7,596 nucleotides of DNA from NCBI GenBank assembly GCA_003162255.1, contig PMMJ01000470.1, forward strand, positions 1 to 7,596. The letters are read 5' to 3'. The DNA is from Acidobacteriaceae bacterium (GTDB lineage Bacteria > Acidobacteriota > Terriglobia > Terriglobales > Acidobacteriaceae). Under the pieces are notes generated by a model. That model worked only from the letters and a program-made list of their open reading frames with translations, did no database searches and was not told the origin of the DNA. A program made the position numbers and the translations under genes. Below are positions 1-4,635 of this stretch, one piece after another. Every line of letters starts with the position of its first letter. Positions within the stretch are counted from its first letter, which is position 1.

Positions 1-225
1 GAGCGGGATCTTTGCCAATGGCAAGGCTACTACTTCTATGCTCACACTGCGATCCTGGAGGACGAGGAACGGGGAGTATTTTTCTTTGCGCGGGAGAACG
101 GAATCACTTTCCGATTTCCGATGGAGCATTGGCAGTCGATCCGGAATCTGTTTCGACGCGCATGGCTGGCCCCCGAAGTGATCCATACGTGGGAGGCTCA
201 GGTGCTTGAATATGGCGAGCTGTAA
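1..225 (+). CDS. Unrecognised protein, C-terminal 74 residues (5' end outside window)
   Basis: Frame 1 is open from the first base to TAA at 223-225, giving 74 residues with no start in view, so this is the tail of a longer gene. The peptide is rich in aromatic residues (it opens near WQGYYFYAHTAIL and later has GVFFFAREN and FPMEHW) and ends in an acidic, helical stretch. It looks like a soluble protein: there is no membrane segment and no motif I recognise. The last 14 bases overlap the likely ATG (212) of the next gene, so the two were probably co-transcribed. The family and function are unknown. The competing frame 2 and frame 3 readings here are poorer, being Arg/Cys-rich or stop-interrupted. 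Confidence 0.6.
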   Translation, partial: ERDLCQWQGYYFYAHTAILEDEERGVFFFARENGITFRFPMEHWQSIRNLFRRAWLAPEVIHTWEAQVLEYGEL

Positions 226-353
226 AAACGCGGTGCTTCGCACCGGAAGAAGAGTGGACACGTCACCCCCAACTAGACAAACTCCGGGAGGACATCAGTG
301 CGATCACTCCGAGCAGGGATGGAGACCTAACCTATTGGCCCTGTGCGGCACGC
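212..353 (+). other. Probable 5' coding part of the next gene, out of frame with its own ATG
   Basis: Frame 3 is open from 210 to the ATG at 354. It reads like protein (EEEWTRHPQLDKLRED, then DGDLTYWP), not like a random frame. No ATG, GTG or TTG occurs in that frame before 354. The best start is ATG 212, with AGGTG at 200-204 seven bases upstream, but it is in frame 2. Removing one A from the A5 run at 224-228 would join ATG 212 to frame 3. This is either a natural frameshift, a homopolymer sequencing error, or a rare non-standard start such as ATA 210. The joined protein would be about 176 residues. Confidence 0.45.
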
Positions 354-743
354 ATGAAGGATGGAACCGTTCTCGTCTGTGTGTATGTCGTACCCGAGGG
401 GCCGTATATCAAGCACTGGGGCGTTTATCCCGAGCAAGATCGTGGAAAGAGTCATATTTCCGTTGCAGATGTGGACGCTCTGGCCGAGAGCCCGAGGCGT
501 TTGCCCGCAGGGTTTGCGAACAAGTTGTACGAGAGTGGTGAATCTGGAATGGGATACACGATCTTCACGGTCGTGTTTGCGGATGGCTCCCGTCAAGCGT
601 ACGGTACTGGCAACGCCGTCGATTTTGTCCGCTATCCAGACGGGAAAGGTCAGAGCGATGTGGTTGATGTCTTACCCCACGAGGGACGAAACGCAGAACC
701 AGTAAGCTGTCCAGAGTATTACTGGTGCCTCTTCTCCGATTGA
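354..743 (+). CDS. Unrecognised small protein (intact part, 129 residues)
   Basis: This is the largest plausible frame between the left partial gene and the DUF4349 gene. ATG 354 is the first standard start in frame, but the same frame continues upstream for 48 codons with protein-like content, so 354 is probably not the native start. The visible protein begins MKDGTVLVCVYVVPEG and ends in EYYWCLFSD. It is rich in Gly, Asp and aromatic residues, with alternating hydrophobic beta-type stretches (TVLVCVYVV, YTIFTVVFADG). It has no signal peptide and no membrane helix. I do not recognise the family. It lies immediately downstream of the left partial gene and converges on the DUF4349 gene, with 64 bases between their stop codons. 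If the upstream frameshift is real, this gene is damaged. Confidence 0.5.
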   Translation: MKDGTVLVCVYVVPEGPYIKHWGVYPEQDRGKSHISVADVDALAESPRRLPAGFANKLYESGESGMGYTIFTVVFADGSRQAYGTGNAVDFVRYPDGKGQSDVVDVLPHEGRNAEPVSCPEYYWCLFSD

Positions 744-807
744 GAGTTTTTGTGGTCGTCGTAATATCGCCATGTGGCTCAATTCGTCCCGCTCGACTTT
801 GCTCGCA

Positions 808-1884
808 CTAACTCACTGCTTTATCAACCAAGGTTGTTTTCGGCGAAAAGAATAGTCTTCGGGCTGTCCATTTCAAAATTCGCCAGCCCACGGCGGCACC
901 GGCGAGGATTGTGAACAGCCACAGCAGGATCGTTGGCAGATAGAACACGAACGTCGTCATCGAGGCAGCGTACTCCCCGAACCCGTCGAGACCCTCGCGG
1001 GCGGCGATCTTCAGCTGATACAGCGGACGCCAATTGAGGCCGAAAACTTGGGCATCGGCTTCAGCGCGCAGCGTGATGTTGATGGCGACAGTTTCAACTT
1101 GCTTCGACAGCGCCTCGAATTCCGCTTGCCTTTCCTCGATCGCTCCGCGGACTTCGTTCAGCTTGTCACTGACTTCGAGCGTGTCTTTCACGGTCGCGGC
1201 CTTGCGCAGGATTCCGAGATACTGTTGTTCCTGAGCCCGTAGGTTGCGCAGGCGTGCTTCCTGGTCGACATATTGTTTCGTGACATCTTGGGCGTCGATG
1301 CTTTCGCTTTCTACGCGCAAGCTGAGCGGTCGGATCTGGGCGCGGACCTCGTCGAACTTTTCTGCCGGCACGCGAATACTGAGCGAGGCGCTGGTCGCGT
1401 CCGCGCCGCCGTTAACGTTAGAGGCTACGAGGAATCCTCCTGCACCTTGCACGATCCGAATGATTCTCTCGGCAGTTTCGGCCGGAGCTTTGACGATGAG
1501 GCTAAGGGACTCCGTTCGGACTAGCCTACGGTCCTCCGACGCGCCTTCCTCTCCGCCGGCTCGTCCTCCTGAAAATGTCATGAGAGAAGCAGGTGCGACG
1601 ACGGCACGGTCCACGTGAGCGCCTCCAACAATGCCTTTTTGAAGGTAGGCTTCGGATCGGAAGTGCGGAAGAATTGAGGTTTGTCGCCAAAGCGAGATTG
1701 GCTCCCAACCCACACCGCCGCTGACGGCGGCGAGGCCGGTCGCCTTCTCCGAGGCAATGCCTCGCGCCTGGTCACGGGGTTGAATGAGTCCCAAGTAGAG
1801 TGCAACTACTCCAGCTGTAATAAGCCAGCCTGTTTTCAGAGCCATTCTGCTTTTAGCGGCGAACACTCCCCAGCGGATGACCAT
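808..1884 (-). CDS. DUF4349 domain-containing membrane-anchored protein
   Basis: This 358-residue protein has the DUF4349 layout (Pfam PF14257). An N-terminal membrane segment (about 19-36) is followed by a low-complexity, Gly/Ala-rich extracytoplasmic linker (to about 115). The DUF4349 core spans about 119-274, with the family-like pieces RTESLSLIVKAP, GGFLVASN, SIRVPAEKF and DVTKQYVDQEARL. A helical coiled-coil (about 202-265) and a C-terminal membrane helix (about 310-336) complete it, with a short basic cytoplasmic tail. The role of the family is not established; envelope location is inferred from the two membrane segments. The ATG at 1884 is chosen over a TTG at 1950 because AGGAGG lies four bases before it and the extra 22 residues are Cys/Arg-rich and unlike the family. 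It is transcribed away from the 2025-2785 pair. Confidence 0.85.
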   Translation of the reverse strand: MVIRWGVFAAKSRMALKTGWLITAGVVALYLGLIQPRDQARGIASEKATGLAAVSGGVGWEPISLWRQTSILPHFRSEAYLQKGIVGGAHVDRAVVAPASLMTFSGGRAGGEEGASEDRRLVRTESLSLIVKAPAETAERIIRIVQGAGGFLVASNVNGGADATSASLSIRVPAEKFDEVRAQIRPLSLRVESESIDAQDVTKQYVDQEARLRNLRAQEQQYLGILRKAATVKDTLEVSDKLNEVRGAIEERQAEFEALSKQVETVAINITLRAEADAQVFGLNWRPLYQLKIAAREGLDGFGEYAASMTTFVFYLPTILLWLFTILAGAAVGWRILKWTARRLFFSPKTTLVDKAVS

Positions 1885-1888
1885 TAGG

Positions 1889-1894
1889 CCTCCT
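1889..1894 (-). promoter_or_regulatory. Shine-Dalgarno site of the DUF4349 gene
   Basis: On the minus strand this is a perfect AGGAGG, four bases before ATG 1884. It decides the start in favour of 1884 over the longer frame that opens with TTG at 1950. Confidence 0.75.
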
Positions 1895-1943
1895 ATATGA
1901 AGGAATAGACACGGGCAGCAATGCCGTGGTTCCCGTAGAGCTC

Positions 1944-1972
1944 TTGACAACGGGTTGTCAGCACTCTTGCAT
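1944..1972 (+). promoter_or_regulatory. Possible promoter for the 2025-2785 gene pair
   Basis: A perfect -35 box, TTGACA (1944-1949), is followed after 17 bases by a poor -10, TTGCAT (1967-1972; 3 of 6 matches to TATAAT). The position, about 50 bases upstream of ATG 2025, is suitable. The weak -10 makes this tentative. Overlap with the inverted repeat at 1945-1960 would make it repressible. Confidence 0.25.
1945..1960. promoter_or_regulatory. Perfect inverted repeat, candidate operator in a divergent intergenic region
   Basis: TGACAAC-GG-GTTGTCA is an exact 7-base inverted repeat around a 2-base spacer. It lies about 61 bases before ATG 1884 (minus strand) and 64 bases before ATG 2025 (plus strand). 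It overlaps a TTGACA box at 1944-1949. The size and symmetry fit a dimeric helix-turn-helix repressor site. No regulator gene for it is visible nearby apart from the Xre antitoxin, whose putative boxes are unrelated in sequence. Confidence 0.45.
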
Positions 1973-2024
1973 GACTACATCAACTGACGACTTCCAGTGG
2001 CAAGTTGGATAAACTGGAACGAAT

Positions 2025-2558
2025 ATGGGCCGCACACTCTTCGTGCTCCATTCCGCCCTTACTCCTAATGCAGTTGTTGATGCCCTGCGGAGTTCAATTG
2101 ACGAAGAACGTTGGACGATATTTTCCCTGTCTGGCTACAGAGGCAATCGCCCACTGCTGGGCGAGGTTGGCCAGAATACATTCAGACTGCAGAAGCGAAA
2201 ATATTACCGCAATGACTTCGCTGGGCAATTCTATGCTCGATTTATGCCTGAGCCGGGGGGAACCAGAATCGAGGGTTACTTCGATGCTCTGCGTTGGGCA
2301 AAATACTTCATGCGTATTTGGCTTGGCTTCGCTGTGTTGATGGGCACACCGATTTTTGTTCGAACAGTGATCGATGTAGTCACGGGTAGCCATTACATGA
2401 GTGGTGACAAATGGGTCGGGTTACTAGTACCTCCCGGATTGGTGCTGTTCGGAACCGTGTTGCCCAAGGTCGGGCGGTTGCTCGGGAAGAGCAACGAACG
2501 GTTCATCTTGGAACACGTGCAGAACACGCTTGCTGCACGTATCGAGGATGTGCCGTGA
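2025..2558 (+). CDS. Unrecognised membrane protein with two C-terminal transmembrane helices
   Basis: This 177-residue protein has a soluble N-terminal domain of about 90 residues. It contains hydrophobic/polar alternation typical of a mixed alpha/beta fold and the stretch FRLQKRKYYRNDFAGQFYARF followed by a GGTRIEGYF turn. Two membrane helices follow at about 96-118 and 129-148, then a helical cytoplasmic tail. The layout resembles many uncharacterised two-helix bacterial proteins, but I cannot name the family. The start at ATG 2025 has a modest GGAA at 2016-2019. Its stop codon overlaps the GTG of the next gene, so the two are probably co-translated. Expression may be controlled by the inverted repeat at 1945-1960. 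Confidence 0.75.
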   Translation: MGRTLFVLHSALTPNAVVDALRSSIDEERWTIFSLSGYRGNRPLLGEVGQNTFRLQKRKYYRNDFAGQFYARFMPEPGGTRIEGYFDALRWAKYFMRIWLGFAVLMGTPIFVRTVIDVVTGSHYMSGDKWVGLLVPPGLVLFGTVLPKVGRLLGKSNERFILEHVQNTLAARIEDVP

Positions 2559-2785
2559 GCCGGACTCAAAAAGACTCGAACCAAACCAAGAACACGGTTC
2601 TCGAAGTCGTCAAGAAGAATGACGGAACTTTTGACCTCTTCTTGAACCGCGAACTCGATCACAAAAACATTCCGGAAGCCTGGCTGCCGGAGCAGCTTTG
2701 TGTGCGCTTCGGATTCTGCGGTGAGGAGTACGACTCGATTCTGCGGGAAGTCAATCAAAACGGCAGGGCAACGATTGTTTTCTGA
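2555..2785 (+). CDS. Unrecognised 76-residue protein, coupled to the upstream membrane gene
   Basis: The GTG at 2555 overlaps the TGA of the upstream gene (GTGA, 2555-2558). A GAGG at 2544-2547 sits seven bases before it, so this start is preferred over a longer frame opening at 2411 inside the previous gene, whose extra residues are Arg-rich shadow sequence. The protein is small, polar and soluble. It has a beta-rich first half (VLEVVKKNDGTFDLFLNREL), then IPEAWLPEQLCVRFGFCGEEYDSI and a C-terminal RATIVF. Two cysteines (near residues 49 and 56) lie in the most conserved-looking stretch. I recognise no family. The tight coupling suggests it works with the membrane protein, for example as a cytosolic partner, but that is an inference. 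Confidence 0.65.
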   Translation: MSRTQKDSNQTKNTVLEVVKKNDGTFDLFLNRELDHKNIPEAWLPEQLCVRFGFCGEEYDSILREVNQNGRATIVF

Positions 2786-2895
2786 TATCTGATTGAGAAA
2801 ACCGCTCCCACACCTGCAATTCTCACTGAGTGCGTTGGCCTGATAACGTCAGTTATTACTGTTCTCGCACCGCCAGCACAAGAGCGTACGAACCA

Positions 2896-4128
2896 TTAGC
2901 CGGCTTGAAGTGAGAGTTGCCGGCCCTTCATCCATTCCTGCAGCATGCGCTCACCCACTTCCTTGAAGGCGGGATGTTCGTTGATGTAGGACCGAAGATC
3001 GATTTCTGTTTGCGAAAGGGCGTCCGAGATACGCTCAAGGATCGCGAGAATTTTTGCGGGTGTGCCCGTCATTCGAGTTTCGCCGAGCCGACGGAGAGCT
3101 TTGCTTTCGGGCCACTGGGTTGTTCCGTTGAGCGTAAGCGCCAGACTGTCCTTCGGCAGGTAGATGGAAGTGGTTACGAGATCGTAGACCGGTGCGAGTC
3201 GAGCTTCACCGAGCACGTCGTCATAGACGATGCCGAAATTCTTGAGATGAGCATCACCGTTGCGCAATGCGCAATTTAGTGCGATTAACGTGAATAGTCT
3301 TTCGGCATCCGCGAGTACCGCGGGTGAGTTTGCGAACTGCTGAAATCGCTTCATCACTGACGTTTCATAGCTGCCGCGATATTTCTCATCCGTTCTTCTC
3401 GCGTTCAGGACGCAAAAATCTTCAAAGCCCCGGTAGGTACCATCTGGGCGCAAGTCGAAACGGTCAACGACAAGGGCCATCCCGTCTTCTGCAAGCCGAT
3501 ACCGAGGTACGTCCAGACCGCAACGCTCAGCGGCTTTCAGGCAGAAGTACTCGTTCGCAGCGAGCTGAGGAAATTCGTTCGGCTCCCAGAACTTCACGAT
3601 GTGAGTTGCACCCCTACAGCTCGGTGAGATTCGGGGTTGCGCATTTGTCAGTGTCAGGGACGCGTTCTCGTCGCGCACAAGAACTTTCGGCTGGACGCCG
3701 CTGATACCGGAAAAGGATGCAAACTTCTCAATGAGGTAGCGAAACAAGTCCCCGTCGCGACGACTCGCCAAAATCTCGTCTACCGACTGAAAAGGAACAT
3801 CCTCGTTGAGCCGTTCCTTGTCGCCGGTGTACCGTATGCGGCCCACTTGTGAGCGGCCAACAATGGCGAGCAGATCAAAATCATCGAATGTTCCAGTCGC
3901 CTTCGCAAAGGTGAGTCGCAGCCGCTCCCGCAACGCGCCTTCCGGGAGGTTCATCTCGAAGATCGGAGGAAGGCCAAAGGACACGTCCCAGGAGGGAAGC
4001 CGCACGGGCATGGTAACGGAGACGGCGCGCTTTGGGACTGTCTCTGGCAAGTACGCAAAAGCACTTCCGCGATCCCGCTGCCTGTCCAACAGTCCTGCCT
4101 CAGCGGCGTCTGTCCAGACCTTTATCAT
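2896..4128 (-). CDS. hipA: HipA-family serine/threonine kinase toxin
   Basis: This 410-residue protein has the HipA fold. The N-terminal couple_hipA-like subdomain spans about 1-105, with FGLPPIFEMNLPEGALRERL. The kinase core holds the Gly-rich loop SGISGVQPK (140-148), an ATP-binding Lys in HIVKFW (K179), the catalytic loop NGDAHLKNF (290-298, catalytic D292) and the metal-binding YDLVTT (D316). HipA toxins phosphorylate translation components (GltX in E. coli) and cause growth arrest; the target here is unknown. The ATG at 4128 is preferred to the GTG at 4131 because AGAGGA sits six bases before it. The gene overlaps the antitoxin by 29 bases, so it is translationally coupled and made after it. 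The key kinase residues are all present, so it should be active. The usual first serine of the Gly-loop motif is replaced by Gly (see findings). Confidence 0.92.
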   Translation of the reverse strand: MIKVWTDAAEAGLLDRQRDRGSAFAYLPETVPKRAVSVTMPVRLPSWDVSFGLPPIFEMNLPEGALRERLRLTFAKATGTFDDFDLLAIVGRSQVGRIRYTGDKERLNEDVPFQSVDEILASRRDGDLFRYLIEKFASFSGISGVQPKVLVRDENASLTLTNAQPRISPSCRGATHIVKFWEPNEFPQLAANEYFCLKAAERCGLDVPRYRLAEDGMALVVDRFDLRPDGTYRGFEDFCVLNARRTDEKYRGSYETSVMKRFQQFANSPAVLADAERLFTLIALNCALRNGDAHLKNFGIVYDDVLGEARLAPVYDLVTTSIYLPKDSLALTLNGTTQWPESKALRRLGETRMTGTPAKILAILERISDALSQTEIDLRSYINEHPAFKEVGERMLQEWMKGRQLSLQAG

Positions 4129-4378
4129 CACGGTCCTCTTCTAAGAGTTCGTCCAGCGTGGGCCGTTGCAAGTTTGCCTCTTGTAGTTTCAACTCTAGGC
4201 CGAGTGCCGACAAAATGTTGGCGACTTTAGAAAAACCAAGTTCACCGGATCGGCCATTCTCCAGTGCTTCGATCGTTGCCCTACTCACGCCGGCCTTGTC
4301 AGCCAACGCGGACTGGCTAAATCCGAGAGCCTTCCGTCTGGACGCGATCTGAGCGCCAATGGAGTGCAGCTTTAGCAT
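4100..4378 (-). CDS. hipB: HipB-like Xre-family antitoxin and repressor
   Basis: This 92-residue protein is almost entirely an Xre/Cro-type helix-turn-helix domain. Recognition elements lie at about 21-42 (FSQSALADKAGVSRATIEALENG) within a domain of about 7-62, followed by a charged C-terminal tail (LDELLEEDRDD). In HipBA systems the HipB dimer binds HipA, neutralises it, and represses the operon. The gene precedes and overlaps hipA by 29 bases, the standard antitoxin-first order. ATG 4378 must be close to the true start because the HTH begins within ten residues. The region upstream carries a strong promoter and two palindromic boxes. Only a weak AGG is found upstream, and the predicted transcription start is just 2-4 bases before ATG, so the message may be leaderless. 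Confidence 0.9.
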   Translation of the reverse strand: MLKLHSIGAQIASRRKALGFSQSALADKAGVSRATIEALENGRSGELGFSKVANILSALGLELKLQEANLQRPTLDELLEEDRDDKGLDRRR

Positions 4379-4385
4379 AATATGC

Positions 4386-4397
4386 CTAATATACTAG
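4386..4397. promoter_or_regulatory. Gene-proximal palindromic box, candidate HipB operator
   Basis: CTAATATACTAG is palindromic at 10 of 12 positions and covers the -10 box of the hipBA promoter. It matches the second box at 4426-4437 (CTAATATATTGG) at 10 of 12 positions, in the same orientation and 40 bases away, close to four helical turns. Confidence 0.5.
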
Positions 4398-4417
4398 CTA
4401 TGTAATCGGATAGTCAA
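4388..4417 (-). promoter_or_regulatory. Promoter of the hipBA operon
   Basis: Read on the minus strand, TTGACT (4417-4412, one mismatch to TTGACA) and TATATT (4393-4388, one mismatch to TATAAT) are separated by 18 bases. This is the best sigma70-type match in the window. The -10 lies within the gene-proximal palindrome, so antitoxin binding there would block transcription. The predicted start falls near 4380-4382, almost at the ATG of hipB. Confidence 0.65.
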
Positions 4418-4423
4418 GGTTGT

Positions 4424-4439
4424 GACTAATATATTGGTC
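4424..4439. promoter_or_regulatory. Distal palindromic box, candidate second HipB operator
   Basis: GACTAATATATTGGTC is symmetric at 14 of 16 positions and shares the core CTAATATAYTRG with the box at 4386-4397. It lies just upstream of the hipBA -35 and on the side facing the divergent primase-helicase operon. It could therefore influence both directions. Confidence 0.5.
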
Positions 4440-4580
4440 GTTAATTGAGAACGGCATCGTTGGGTGACCGGAGAGTCGTTTTCGCGACCAAGCGCCCCGC
4501 GGCAAGCCACTCGCTGCTGTGCCAGGCGGCCGGCACCTAGCAGACGAAGCTTCGGACGCAACAACTGACGGGTTCGCAAA

Positions 4581-4609
4581 CTGTGAGATCATTCCTGATC
4601 GAGTCACAG
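4581..4609. promoter_or_regulatory. Bulged inverted repeat upstream of the primase-helicase start
   Basis: CTGTGA-GATCA-TTCC-TGATC-GAG-TCACAG can fold as an 11-base-pair hairpin with a 3-base bulge and a 4-base loop. As DNA it is a pair of CTGTGA/TCACAG half-sites 17 bases apart enclosing a GATCA/TGATC pair. It ends 26 bases before GTG 4636. It has no U-run, so it is not an intrinsic terminator. It could be an operator or a structured 5' leader. Confidence 0.4.
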
Positions 4610-4635
4610 ATTGTAGACGGCGACAATGGCTTCAC

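Noticed and set aside
206..541. 111-residue frame-2 reading from TTG 206
   Set aside because: It is Arg/Cys-rich and unlike a folded protein, and it overlaps the better frame-3 coding sequence. Only its first codons from ATG 212 are of interest.
739..783. ATTGAG/CTCAAT pair between convergent genes as a terminator
   Set aside because: A 6-base stem with a loop of more than 30 bases and no U-run is not credible as a terminator.
1885..1950. 22-residue N-terminal extension of the DUF4349 gene from TTG 1950
   Set aside because: A perfect AGGAGG lies before ATG 1884, and the extension is Cys/Arg-rich and overlaps the inverted repeat region.
2411..2554. Longer start for the 76-residue gene inside the upstream gene
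   Set aside because: The added residues are a shadow of the membrane-protein frame. GTG 2555 has a GAGG site and a GTGA overlap.
2777..2802. GTTTTCT/AGAAAAC hairpin at the end of the 76-residue gene as a terminator
   Set aside because: It has a 7-base AT-rich stem with a 12-base loop and no U-run on either strand, so it is too weak to call.
2841..2858. TGATAAC/GTTATTA hairpin between convergent genes
   Set aside because: It is a short AT-rich stem with one G-U pair and no U-run, and could arise by chance.
4519..4536. GTGCC/GGCAC hairpin in the helicase leader
   Set aside because: A 5-base stem in GC-rich sequence is expected by chance and is weaker than the repeat at 4581-4609.
4519..4635. 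Extended N-terminus of the primase-helicase
   Set aside because: There is no ribosome site, the residues do not look like the family's coiled-coil start, and it would translate through the inverted repeat. It is kept only as an alternative.
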